Source: Lachnospiraceae bacterium UBA7199 (lineage in GTDB: Bacteria; Bacillota; Clostridia; Lachnospirales; Lachnospiraceae). From it: 20,823 bases of DNA. Made by a program: the position numbers and the translations under genes. Positions 12,020 through 20,258 of the stretch are shown in pieces (the first letter of the stretch is position 1; each line of letters begins with the position of its first letter). The notes under the pieces are model-generated. The model saw nothing but the letters and a program-made list of their open reading frames with translations, was not told the origin of the DNA and did not search any database. The stretch spans positions 1-20,823 of the forward strand of contig DKUR01000017.1 in assembly GCA_002490775.1 (NCBI GenBank), read 5' to 3'.

Positions 12020-13231
12020 ATGGGTATCAGTATTAATGTAGGTGGGAATCAGGATTATTCTTATCTGTTTCAGAGTTTATCTTCCAGCAGTGGCGGAATG
12101 GGAAATCTGAATTTTCTTTCAGATTATGCAAGCATTAAGAATGGCAGCTACGGCAAGCTCATGAAGACTTATTACGGTACAGGGTTGGATGCAGGCAAGA
12201 CAACATCCAGCAAGAAATACAGCTCAAACAATGTTGTTGATAGAATTCTGGAAGAGAAGAAAAATCCTAAAGTTTCCAAAGAAGCACAAGAAGCAAATGC
12301 AAATTTGACAACAGGACTTTCTAGCTTAAAGACTTCTGTTTCAGCGTTACAGAATGGTAAGACGTACACAGATGCGGAAAATGGGCAGAGTGCAGCAGAC
12401 AAGGTAGTTTCTGCAATGAAAGCTTATGTGTCAGACTATAATGATGTAGTGAATGCAGCAAAAGGCTCCACGTTGGCAAGAAAGACTGCATATGTTGAAA
12501 ACATGATGAGCAGTACGGCTGCAAATGCAGATAAGCTTTCGGAAATTGGTGTTACTATCAACTCAGATGGAACACTTGAGTTGAATGCAGCTAAACTGAA
12601 AGAAGCAGGTACTTCCAAAGTTCAGGAATTGTTTTCATCAGATAATATTATGAGCTATGGCTCTACGATTGCATCTCGCGTTAAATTTGCAGGAGGTTCG
12701 ACTAGTACAAATGCTACAAGCAGTACAGAGACGAACAATACGACAGGTTCCAGTGCGGCTTCCCTTAAAGCAGATGCTAAAAGGCTTGCAGATAGTGCAT
12801 TATTTGAAAAAGTAAAGGATAAGGATGGCAATGAGACAAATCAATATGATATTGATAAGATTTTTGCCACAGCAAAGAGCTTTGTAAATAATTACAATAA
12901 GATGTTTGATGCCGCTGAATCCAGTTCAAATTCTGGTGTTGTAGCAAACTTGTCCTACATTAGAGAAAAGACGGCACGCAATGAAGATGCACTCAAGCAG
13001 TTTGGAATCAGTGTGGATCAGAAGGGCAGAATGAAAATTGATGAGGACACATTTAAAAAATCAGATATGTCTAAGGTTCAGCAATTTTTCAAGGACTATG
13101 GTTCTTCTATTGCCACCAATGCATCACTTGTAGATTATTATATGACTACTCAGGCGAATGCTGCTAGTGGTTATACATCTGCTGGTGAATATAATGTACA
13201 GGGAAGTTCTCGTTATGCCGACACGATGTAA
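12020..13231 (+). CDS. FliD-like flagellar protein with duplicated FliD_C-like units
   Basis: The start is ATG 12020, eight bases after AAAGGAG; the in-frame GTG 12011 and ATG 12014 overlap or touch that ribosome site. It has 403 residues and no signal peptide, as expected for flagellar export. After an N-terminal region (LNFLSDYASIKNGSYGKLMK) two related units follow. Unit 1 is ~125-220: YVSDYNDVVNAA, LSEIGVTINSDGTLELN, SKVQELFSS. Unit 2 is ~255-375: FVNNYNKMFDAA, LKQFGISVDQKGRMKID, SKVQQFFKDYG. Each matches the end of FliD_C filament-cap proteins, and they are joined by a Ser/Thr/Asn-rich linker at 225-250. True FliD proteins are not built this way, so it is a relative, perhaps a filament-associated or adhesion factor. 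Sigma-D promoter upstream, strong terminator downstream. Function not established. Confidence 0.75.
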   Translation: MGISINVGGNQDYSYLFQSLSSSSGGMGNLNFLSDYASIKNGSYGKLMKTYYGTGLDAGKTTSSKKYSSNNVVDRILEEKKNPKVSKEAQEANANLTTGLSSLKTSVSALQNGKTYTDAENGQSAADKVVSAMKAYVSDYNDVVNAAKGSTLARKTAYVENMMSSTAANADKLSEIGVTINSDGTLELNAAKLKEAGTSKVQELFSSDNIMSYGSTIASRVKFAGGSTSTNATSSTETNNTTGSSAASLKADAKRLADSALFEKVKDKDGNETNQYDIDKIFATAKSFVNNYNKMFDAAESSSNSGVVANLSYIREKTARNEDALKQFGISVDQKGRMKIDEDTFKKSDMSKVQQFFKDYGSSIATNASLVDYYMTTQANAASGYTSAGEYNVQGSSRYADTM

Positions 13232-13283
13232 TGTGTTTGTGAAAGCTACAATTATTTAACATGAGAAATTGTGAAATTAAAAT

Positions 13284-13323
13284 AAGTGCAGTGGAAAAGA
13301 TGTTCCACTGCACTTGCTTTTTT
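13284..13323 (+). terminator. Intrinsic terminator after the FliD-like gene
   Basis: AAGTGCAGTGGAA (13284-13296) pairs perfectly with TTCCACTGCACTT (13303-13315), a 13-bp stem with a 6-nt loop, followed by GCTTTTTTT. Confidence 0.92.
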
Positions 13324-13365
13324 ATTAATATAAGGATAGCTGGCAAAGCCTGGCATCCGTTGTTA

Positions 13366-14244
13366 TTAATTGCCTTCAGAAGAAGAAAGAGAACCGTTTA
13401 CGTACGTATCTGTACGGTCAAGAACGCTTGTTTCAGTTTCTTCGTCGTAATGATAGATATTTTCTGTGTATGAATTTGTATCGCTGTCAAAGTTGTTGAC
13501 GCTTGAATATTGAATTAATTTATTATTATCATCATAGTATTCAACGCGTAACAAAGTTTTTTCATCATTATCATAAATAGAAGTAGTATGATGGTAGCTT
13601 TGACTGCTGCTTGTATTGCTATTGCTGGCAGCAACACTGTTGTTTACAGGAGCACTGCTGTTTGTATTGTTACTATTTACATTACTGCTGTTGTCAATTA
13701 TGGAATTGTTATTTGTTGGATTGGCATTATTATCAGCAGATATGTTATTTACAGTATTATTGTTAATAACATTGGTTTCATAGTTGACTGTGACAGCAAC
13801 ATTTCTTTGAATATTCGTATTTTGTGTACCTGCATTTTCGGCAGCTGCAAGATCAGCATAGCCGTTGGCAGTTCCAATCGTGCGGTTTTCTGTAATCCCA
13901 AATGTTAAATAATGATTAACGATTGCAGAGATATTGTTTCCACAAGCAGCTTTAACATCGCTGTATGCTTCTGCATACATTAGGGGATCAAAAAGTACGC
14001 CTTTTGTTCTGCCTTCATAAACGCCAATGGTTAGGTAATGTTCTATATAAGCTTCCCGGTTATCACCAAAGGCTTCTTCCAAATCGCTGTAGGCAGCTTT
14101 GTAGGCTTCCACATCAATAATAAGATTTTCCGGATTCTTTTCTTTGTAATTGTTTTGGGTGGCTTCTGCTGCAGATACATGCAGAACTGAACCGGATAAT
14201 AATGCCATCGCCACGCTTGTTACAAGCAATTTTTTGAATTTCAT
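13366..14244 (-). CDS. Secreted repeat protein, Asn/Ser-rich
   Basis: The gene encodes 292 residues; the ATG complement ends at 14244, with AAAGGAG on the minus strand upstream. A clear signal peptide (MKFKKLLVTSVAMALLSGS...VSA, cleavage near residue 26) sends it out of the cell; no lipobox or sorting motif is visible. Two ~39-residue repeats follow at 44-82 and 86-124, each with the pattern 'AY-x-DL/V-x-A-x-G-(D/N)N-x-A-x-x-x-HYL-x-x-G-x-x-E-x-R-T-x-G', a unit common in secreted Lachnospiraceae proteins. Residues ~140-215 are low-complexity Asn/Ser. The C-terminus holds YD-like strands (LLRVEYYDDNNKLIQYSS, ENIYHYDEETET). It converges on the FliD-like gene across a terminator. Role unknown; surface or matrix protein likely. 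Confidence 0.82.
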   Translation of the reverse strand: MKFKKLLVTSVAMALLSGSVLHVSAAEATQNNYKEKNPENLIIDVEAYKAAYSDLEEAFGDNREAYIEHYLTIGVYEGRTKGVLFDPLMYAEAYSDVKAACGNNISAIVNHYLTFGITENRTIGTANGYADLAAAENAGTQNTNIQRNVAVTVNYETNVINNNTVNNISADNNANPTNNNSIIDNSSNVNSNNTNSSAPVNNSVAASNSNTSSSQSYHHTTSIYDNDEKTLLRVEYYDDNNKLIQYSSVNNFDSDTNSYTENIYHYDEETETSVLDRTDTYVNGSLSSSEGN

Positions 14245-14427
14245 GGTTTACTCCTTTCACATATTGGTTTCTTAATTATATAAGGAACAATTTTATTTTG
14301 TCAACCGTATTTTTACTGTAATTTAAAGGAATTTAAAAAGCCATTTTTTAAAGGCAAAAATAATTCGCACAAACAGAAATCTTCATGGTACAATTATACA
14401 TATAAAAGGAGAATTGTATAAGCAGCT

Positions 14428-15150
14428 ATGAAAAATAAAATAATAACAATGAAAAAAGCCTTCAAAAGTGCGTTTCCGCACACGATCCCCATTTTTGCAG
14501 GCTTTTTGTTTTTGGGGATGACATATGGAATTTATATGAATGTATCAGGATTCAGCTTTTGGTATCCTATGCTGATGAGTCTTACTATTTTTGCCGGATC
14601 GGTGGAATTTGTAACAGTTAACATGCTGCTTGGTGCATTTAATCCATTGCAGGCACTTGCCATGACTTTAATGATTAATGCAAGGCATTTGTTTTATGGA
14701 ATTTCCATGCTGGATAAATATAGGGGATTGGGATGGAAAAGCATTTACCTTATTTTTGGGATGTGCGACGAAAGTTTTTCTATTAATTATACAGCGGAGA
14801 TTCCAGAGGAGATTGACAAGGGATGGTTTATGTTTTTTGTTACCTTATTAAATCATTTTTACTGGTTCATGGGAGCAACATTAGGAGGGATTTTTGGTTC
14901 TTTTCTTCATTTTAATACGGAAGGACTGGACTTTGTTATGACTGCTATGTTCGTGGTGATTTTTATGGAGCAGTGGATGAAGGAGAAGAGGCATATGAGT
15001 GCAATGCTGGGGCTTGGCATTTCATTACTTTGCTTAATTATATTTGGAGCTGATAATTTTATTATTCCGGCAATGCTGGTAATTCTTATAGTACTAATAC
15101 TATTAAGAAAAGAAATAGAGGAAGAAGAAGGAGAGGAAAGACACAAATGA
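14428..15150 (+). CDS. azlC: AzlC-family branched-chain amino-acid exporter, large subunit
   Basis: The gene encodes 240 residues, the normal AzlC length. It is an integral membrane protein with about six to seven hydrophobic segments and the family regions IPIFAGFLFLGMTYGIYM, FAGSVEFVTVNMLLGAF and MTLMINARHLFYGISML. With AzlD it exports branched-chain amino acids or their analogues through the cell membrane. The only good ribosome site, AAAAGGAG (14404-14411), is 16 bases from ATG 14428, unusually far. The next in-frame ATG, at 14452, is even further away, so translation starts poorly or the leader RNA folds to shorten the gap. The gene overlaps azlD by 4 bp. Two genes on, an AraC regulator follows. 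Confidence 0.9.
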   Translation: MKNKIITMKKAFKSAFPHTIPIFAGFLFLGMTYGIYMNVSGFSFWYPMLMSLTIFAGSVEFVTVNMLLGAFNPLQALAMTLMINARHLFYGISMLDKYRGLGWKSIYLIFGMCDESFSINYTAEIPEEIDKGWFMFFVTLLNHFYWFMGATLGGIFGSFLHFNTEGLDFVMTAMFVVIFMEQWMKEKRHMSAMLGLGISLLCLIIFGADNFIIPAMLVILIVLILLRKEIEEEEGEERHK

Positions 15151-15473
15151 CAATAACACAGCAGATGATTACAGTAGGTATGGTGGTATTAGGAACAGCA
15201 TTAACCCGTTTTCTGCCTTTTTTGATTTTTCCAGCGGGGAAACCAACACCAAAATATATTCAATATTTGGGAAAGGTTCTGCCATCGGCGGTGTTTGGGA
15301 TGCTGGTTATATACTGCCTTAAAGGTGTCAGTATTTTTTCAGGAACGCGAGGAATACCAGAACTTATAGCGATTCTTATAGTTATTGCGCTTCATATATG
15401 GAAAAGGCAGATGCTTCTTTCGATTGCAGGTGGGACAATATGCTATATGCTTTTGGTACAGATGGTGTTTTGA
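15147..15473 (+). CDS. azlD: AzlD-family branched-chain amino-acid exporter, small subunit
   Basis: The gene encodes 108 residues starting with an ATGA overlap with azlC. Four hydrophobic segments and the conserved AzlD opening TALTRFLPFLIFPAGKPTP, then YLGKVLPSAVFGMLVIYCL, make the family clear. It is the small partner of AzlC; both are needed for export in Bacillus. It ends 15 bp before the AraC gene, so the three are probably one transcript. Confidence 0.92.
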   Translation: MTITQQMITVGMVVLGTALTRFLPFLIFPAGKPTPKYIQYLGKVLPSAVFGMLVIYCLKGVSIFSGTRGIPELIAILIVIALHIWKRQMLLSIAGGTICYMLLVQMVF

Positions 15474-15488
15474 TCAGAGGAGAATAAC

Positions 15489-16727
15489 ATGAAGGACTAT
15501 AAGGAAATCTGTGATTTGGTAAATCATGTCTCTCAGATTTCAGTAAGATATTTTAATAAAAATCAAAATATGGTATTTTCCTGTCCCAGACTTAAGCGGG
15601 AAGAGGATTTTTTACAAACGGATACACAGTTAGTAGAAATGATATTTCAGCATTGTGAAAGGGTGAAATATCCTATTTTATTTGCAACTGATTTGAATGA
15701 ATGTCTGGCAGCAGTACCGGATTTGGAGAAAGAGGTGGTAATAGGCGCTTATATTATAGGGCCGGTATTAACATCTGATGTGACGGAAGAAAGCATTATG
15801 CGGTATGCAAGAGAAAAAGATCTTCCTTTGCAATATACGTATGCACTGTTAAGAAAATATAAATCAATTCCAGTTATGAGTTTAGACAGATTTGGGGCAT
15901 TGCCAAAACTGTTATACTACTATGTTTATCAAAAACCATTAGATACTTCTAATATGACCTTGGTCAGCGGAATTGTTGAAGTATCCCGTAATATTATAGA
16001 AGCAGCTATATCAGAAGCGGCCTTTGACGCAGAGGAAACCCAGCGCTTTTCCAGAGGCGCTTTTTTATATAAAAATGATATTGAAGATTTTATCCGGAAA
16101 GGAAAACCGGTAGAGTTAAAAGAATATATTGCCGTTACAGATCCATGCCGTATTCTTGCTTTCAGCAGAAAAAATCCATTGTGGCAAAGCAAATATCAGT
16201 TTATTTATTATTTAAGCATTGCAGTAGGGGCTTCCATAGAAGGAGGTTTAAGCGCAGAAAAGGTATATGCACTTGGGGAATGGTATTCTCAAAAAATGGA
16301 AGTTTTGACTGATTTGACGGATGTGGAATCTTTAAGGCTGCAGATGCTGCTGGATATGGCAGAGAGAGTACGTCATAACGGAGAAAGAAACCGTTCCCAG
16401 GTAGTGCAGATGTGCTGTGAATATATAGCAGATCATATTTACGGGGATATTACAGTATCAAAGCTGGCAGACTATACAGGAGTATCCTGTAATTATTTAA
16501 GTACAGTTTTCCGCAGGGAAAAAGGAGAAACTATTATAAACTATATTCAACGCCATAAAATTATGGAGGCACAAAATTTAATCAAGCATACACATCAGCC
16601 TTTGCGGGAGATCAGCCAAAAACTAGGATTTCACTCTCAAAGCTATTTTTGTACTATTTTTAAAAAAATATGTGGTATGACACCAAACCAATGGATATTA
16701 TCACAAAAAGGACATGAGAATAATTAA
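15489..16727 (+). CDS. AraC-family regulator with long N-terminal sensor region
   Basis: The gene encodes 412 residues from ATG 15489, with AGAGGAGAA upstream. The C-terminal ~100 residues hold the two helix-turn-helix motifs (ITVSKLADYTGVSCNYLSTVFRR and PLREISQKLGFHSQSYFCTIFKK) and the end GMTPNQW. The ~300-residue N-terminal region (IGAYIIGPVLTSDV, KYKSIPVMSLDRFG) is of the type found in large Clostridial AraC proteins that sense a ligand; it is neither a cupin nor a response-regulator receiver. The gene lies 15 bp after azlD and 93 bp before the binding-protein gene of an ABC importer, so it may control either or both. No Asp-containing receiver, so no phosphorelay is expected. Confidence 0.9.
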   Translation: MKDYKEICDLVNHVSQISVRYFNKNQNMVFSCPRLKREEDFLQTDTQLVEMIFQHCERVKYPILFATDLNECLAAVPDLEKEVVIGAYIIGPVLTSDVTEESIMRYAREKDLPLQYTYALLRKYKSIPVMSLDRFGALPKLLYYYVYQKPLDTSNMTLVSGIVEVSRNIIEAAISEAAFDAEETQRFSRGAFLYKNDIEDFIRKGKPVELKEYIAVTDPCRILAFSRKNPLWQSKYQFIYYLSIAVGASIEGGLSAEKVYALGEWYSQKMEVLTDLTDVESLRLQMLLDMAERVRHNGERNRSQVVQMCCEYIADHIYGDITVSKLADYTGVSCNYLSTVFRREKGETIINYIQRHKIMEAQNLIKHTHQPLREISQKLGFHSQSYFCTIFKKICGMTPNQWILSQKGHENN

Positions 16728-16820
16728 AAAAGATAAGAATTGAGAAAGAATTGGGTGGGGAGGGGAAGCTATACTTAATATAAACAAGCGGGAGATAACC
16801 CGGGATATAAGGAGGTTGAC

Positions 16821-17969
16821 ATGAAGAAGATTATTTTAAGTATGCTGATTTTATGTACTGGTCTGTGGCTGTTTACAGGCTGCGGAAAAAAAGAAACCCC
16901 TTCCGAAGCAGAGACGCCGTCTACTATGGAAGAGGCATCAAGTGAAGAGACGGAGACAGAAGTGGAGACGGAAAGTGGAGAGGTTCCTACGCTGGTAGTA
17001 GCAAACTGGAAGGGTTATGGAGCAGATGAGGATTTTGGAGCACCAAGATTTGAAGAGCTGTATAACTGTAAAGTTGAATTTGTATACTTTAATTCAGTAG
17101 AAGAGTTGTACACAATGCTGCAGACCGGAGGGATTGGAAACATCGATGTGGCATTGCCAAGTACAGTTTATACACAGACTTTCCGGGAAAGCGGGATGCT
17201 GGAGCCTATAGATACTTCTAAGGTTCCCTGCTATGGAGATTTAATAGAAGCCTACTTAAATCTGCCGGAAGCAACTGGAGAAAATGGCGAGGTGTATGCA
17301 CTGCCCTGGACATGGGGAACCACTTCTTTAGGCTATAACCCAGAGGCTGTGACAGAGGAAGTTACTACATGGGATGTTCTTTATGGTGATGCATACAAGG
17401 GAAAGGTTGCATTTTTTGACGATTATGTAACAGCGCTTATGACATCTGCCATTCATACCGGACAAAATCCTTCTGATCCGGATCATTTGGATTTACAGGC
17501 AGTTAAAGAAGATCTCTTGGCATTGAAAGAAAATGTCTGCACATATTGGGCAAGTTATGATGATTATTTAAATCCTTATACTTCTGGTGAGGTGGTAATT
17601 GGGAATATGTGGGCAGGAACTGCTACCCAATTGAAAAATTCAGGTACTCCATGTAATTATATTTATCCTGTGGAAGGAACTGTGGGATATGTGGATATGT
17701 GGTGTATTATTAAAGACACAGACTGCTATGATCTGGCATGTAAATGGCTTGATTTTATGTGTGGTGAGGAATTCCAGTATAATTTTGCCACAGTAGAAGG
17801 AAATGCGCACAATACTGTAAATAATAAGGTATATGAAAAACTTACAGATGAACAGAAAGCGGCAGTATGGGCATTAGAAACTCCATCAAAAGTATATATG
17901 CAGCCTGTGCTGACACCAGAGCAGCAAAATGACTGGCTGGAGGTTTGGAACGAGGTTAAGGCAAATTAG
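16821..17969 (+). CDS. PotD-like ABC substrate-binding lipoprotein
   Basis: The gene encodes 382 residues from ATG 16821, with a perfect AAGGAGG six bases upstream. A signal peptide ends in the lipobox LFTGC (lipid on C21), followed by an acidic Ser/Thr/Glu linker (~25-52). The rest is a type 2 periplasmic-binding fold of the polyamine PotD family (LVVANWKGYG, VALPSTVYTQTFRESGMLEPID, YALPWTWGTTSLGYNPEAV, YDDYLNPYTSGEVVIGNMWAG). It is anchored outside the cell and hands substrate to the two permeases downstream. The family takes spermidine or putrescine, but related members bind other amines or organic acids, so the substrate is only probable. A strong hairpin separates it from the permease genes. 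Confidence 0.88.
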   Translation: MKKIILSMLILCTGLWLFTGCGKKETPSEAETPSTMEEASSEETETEVETESGEVPTLVVANWKGYGADEDFGAPRFEELYNCKVEFVYFNSVEELYTMLQTGGIGNIDVALPSTVYTQTFRESGMLEPIDTSKVPCYGDLIEAYLNLPEATGENGEVYALPWTWGTTSLGYNPEAVTEEVTTWDVLYGDAYKGKVAFFDDYVTALMTSAIHTGQNPSDPDHLDLQAVKEDLLALKENVCTYWASYDDYLNPYTSGEVVIGNMWAGTATQLKNSGTPCNYIYPVEGTVGYVDMWCIIKDTDCYDLACKWLDFMCGEEFQYNFATVEGNAHNTVNNKVYEKLTDEQKAAVWALETPSKVYMQPVLTPEQQNDWLEVWNEVKAN

Positions 17970-17990
17970 AAAAGTTTTACAATTAACTTT

Positions 17991-18017
17991 GAGCCGTTCG
18001 ATTTTTTCGAACGGCTC
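17991..18017 (+). other. Intercistronic RNA hairpin between binding protein and permeases
   Basis: GAGCCGTTCGA (17991-18001) and TCGAACGGCTC (18007-18017) form a perfect 11-bp stem with a T5 loop. No T-run follows, so it is not a classical terminator. Hairpins in this position usually stabilise the upstream message or cut read-through, giving more binding protein than permease. Confidence 0.75.
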
Positions 18018-18039
18018 TATCAATAAAAGGATGAACTAT

Positions 18040-18924
18040 ATGAAGACTAAAACAAAGAAAAATTCATTCAAAATAGGCAGCTTATGGGCAGGTCCGTCAG
18101 CATTAATGCTGCTATGTCTTTCATTAATACCCCTCGCTATGCTGCTATTATTTAGCTTTATGGATGGAAATATTACAAATGGGGTATTTCCGGGCTGGAC
18201 AATAGAAAATTTTCAGAAGATGTTTTCCAGCAATGTATTTTCAAAGCTTATGGCAAAGTCTCTGGGAATTGGAGCTTTGGTGACAGTAATTTGTATTTTA
18301 ATCAGTTATCCTATGGCTTGGGGAATGGCCAAAGCGGCTAAGCCGCATAACCGCAGTATGCTAATGATGCTGATTATTCTGCCCTTTTTTACATCACAGC
18401 TTTTGCTGATTTATGCCATGATGATGATTTTACAGTCAGGAGGCATTTTGATGACATTGCTTGGAGCACTGGGAATTACTACAGATGGCACTTCCATTCT
18501 ATATACACCAAAAGCAGTAATATTGGTATTGGTATATGAATATCTGCCATATATGGTGTTATGTCTTTATACTTCACTTGAAAGCATCGGAGATAACTTA
18601 GTGCAGGCATCCCGGGTGTTAGGTGCAGGTACTTTCAGAACATTTATTAATGTTGTGTTTCCTATGAGCATCCCCGGGCTTTTATCAGGCATTTTGCTGG
18701 TTATGGTACCGGTAACAGGCAGCTTTGCGGAATCTGCACTGGTAGGAGGTCCTAATGGCATGATGGTAGGCTCGCTGATCAATTCACAATATAATACAGT
18801 ATTGAATATGGGATATGGAGCATCTTTATCATGTGTATTTCTTATTATTCTCAGTATCATTATGGCAGTGGTGCGTATGTTGGTAAATCTGGCAGAAAGG
18901 CGGATCGGAGGTGAAACAGAATGA
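18040..18924 (+). CDS. PotB-like ABC permease
   Basis: The chosen start is ATG 18040 (MKTKTKKNSFKIG), nine bases after AAAAGG; the in-frame ATG 18031 directly touches that ribosome site and is less likely. It has 294 residues and six hydrophobic segments, with the cytoplasmic EAA loop LVQASRVLGAGTFRTFINVVFP that contacts the ATPase. The match is to the PotB/PotH branch of polyamine-type importers. The gene follows the intercistronic hairpin, and its end overlaps the next permease by 4 bp (ATGA). Confidence 0.9.
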   Translation: MKTKTKKNSFKIGSLWAGPSALMLLCLSLIPLAMLLLFSFMDGNITNGVFPGWTIENFQKMFSSNVFSKLMAKSLGIGALVTVICILISYPMAWGMAKAAKPHNRSMLMMLIILPFFTSQLLLIYAMMMILQSGGILMTLLGALGITTDGTSILYTPKAVILVLVYEYLPYMVLCLYTSLESIGDNLVQASRVLGAGTFRTFINVVFPMSIPGLLSGILLVMVPVTGSFAESALVGGPNGMMVGSLINSQYNTVLNMGYGASLSCVFLIILSIIMAVVRMLVNLAERRIGGETE

Positions 18925-19739
18925 ATAAAGGATTCTATCGTTTTTTAAGGGTTTGGATGTTTTTGGGATTTGCCTTTTTATATATTCCGATTCTTGTGAT
19001 TATTGTAATGTCATTTAATGGCACTGCATATGGGATGTTCCCTTTTCAATTTACAATGGAGTGGTATTCTTATCTGTTTACAAAAAGCGAACTGCTTCCG
19101 GCAACGATGTTGTCTTTAAAGTTTTCCCTGGCAGTTGCGTTTACTGCGGTAATAGTGGGAACTATGGCAGCCTTTGGTATGCAGTATATGACGCCTGGGA
19201 TGGGGAAAAAGTTAAACACTGTTTTACAACTTCCAATTACAATTCCCTGGCTTGTACAGGGAGTATCTTTGTTGCTGCTTTTAAACCTGCTTGGAATAGG
19301 GCGGTCTTACTTTGGAATGTTCTGTGGAAATATTATATGTGTCCTGCCTTATGTAGTAATGCTGGTGCTGGGACGCTTTGCTATGGCTGACCGGACACCG
19401 GAAGCAGCCGCAAGGCTATTGGGAGCAGGCCCTTTAAGGGTATTCTTTGATGTAACGATGCCTATGATTGTGCCAGGGATTCTGGCAGGCGGAATGATGG
19501 CATTTATTGTATGCTTTAATAGTTTTTGTATTCAATACTATTTGGCTCCTTTTGGCGTGAGGACGCTGCCGGTGGAAGTATTTACTTTGATTAAGACAGG
19601 GTATAAAGCAGATTTAAATGCTTTGGCCACATTGATGATTTTAATCTCTCTAGCGGCAATTATTCTTTTAAACCGCCTGGGTTATTCCGGAAGTAGTCTG
19701 TTTTCAACGGGAGCAAAGAAAGGAAATGACAAATTATGA
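18921..19739 (+). CDS. PotC-like ABC permease
   Basis: The gene encodes 272 residues starting at an ATGA overlap with the PotB-like gene. It has six membrane segments, with the opening FLYIPILVIIVMSFN typical of PotC and the EAA loop PEAAARLLGAGPLRVFFDVTMP. It pairs with the PotB-like permease to form the channel. It overlaps the ATPase gene by 4 bp, so binding protein, permeases and ATPase were once one translationally coupled operon. Confidence 0.9.
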   Translation: MNKGFYRFLRVWMFLGFAFLYIPILVIIVMSFNGTAYGMFPFQFTMEWYSYLFTKSELLPATMLSLKFSLAVAFTAVIVGTMAAFGMQYMTPGMGKKLNTVLQLPITIPWLVQGVSLLLLLNLLGIGRSYFGMFCGNIICVLPYVVMLVLGRFAMADRTPEAAARLLGAGPLRVFFDVTMPMIVPGILAGGMMAFIVCFNSFCIQYYLAPFGVRTLPVEVFTLIKTGYKADLNALATLMILISLAAIILLNRLGYSGSSLFSTGAKKGNDKL

Positions 19740-20221
19740 TCAAGCTTAAGTGTGAAAATATTTATAAAACATTTGATGGAAATGAAGTACTGAAAGGAAT
19801 TTCCTTTCAGGCACAGGAGGGTGAGTTTGTGTCTCTCTTAGGCCCTTCCGGATGTGGAAAGTCTACTATGCTCAGAATTATTTGTGGTCTGGAGACACCG
19901 GATAAGGGAAGTGTAATGGTTTCTGGCCAGGTGGTTACTTACCAGAAACCGGAGAAACGAAATATAGGTATGGTTTTTCAAAATTATGCGTTGTTTCCTT
20001 CTATGAATGTTGCAAAAAATGTAGGCTATGGATTAAAGATGAAGCATGTTCCGAAGGATGAAATTGCCAAGAGAGTCAGTGAGGCATTGGAGCTAGTGCA
20101 TCTATCGGGATATGAGAAAAGGCCCATCAGTAAGCTTTCTGGAAGTGAATTGTTAGTAAAGTGGGTTTTGCTAAAAACAAGAGGAATAAAAGCTGGTGTG
20201 CAGGTGGTTCTTATAAAATGA
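19736..20221 (+). pseudogene. PotA-like ABC ATPase, truncated inside its LSGGQ signature
   Basis: The start at ATG 19736 overlaps the PotC-like gene. The first 136 residues are a normal ABC ATPase: Walker A GPSGCGKST at 36-44, Q-loop MVFQNYALFPS (Q82), and helical domain to KLSG at 133-136. At codon 137 (base 20144) the expected GQ of LSGGQ is replaced by SELLVKWVLLKTRGIKAGVQ, unlike any ABC protein, and the frame stops at 20221. Walker B, the D-loop, the switch His and the ~200-residue C-terminus are missing (family length ~330-370). The product cannot hydrolyse ATP. The clean break suggests insertion of foreign DNA here, or an assembly junction; the rest of the gene may lie beyond the element. 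Confidence 0.85.
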
Positions 20222-20258
20222 ATATGGTAAAATTTTATAAGAAGCGAGGTAAAACAAT

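Noticed and set aside
13588..13908. A 106-codon plus-strand frame rich in Ile, Val and Ser
   Set aside because: It is the complement of the Asn/Ser-rich linker of the secreted protein; the low-complexity coding removes stops on the other strand.
16750..16770. G-rich run (GGG-T-GGGG-A-GGGG) before the binding-protein gene as a G-quadruplex
   Set aside because: Only three runs of three or more G; at best a weak two-layer fold. No clear link to a promoter.
17929..18039. Upstream extension of the PotB-like permease to 17929 or start at 18031
   Set aside because: The first overlaps the binding-protein gene and reads through a hairpin; the second has the ribosome site touching the ATG. ATG 18040 has normal spacing.
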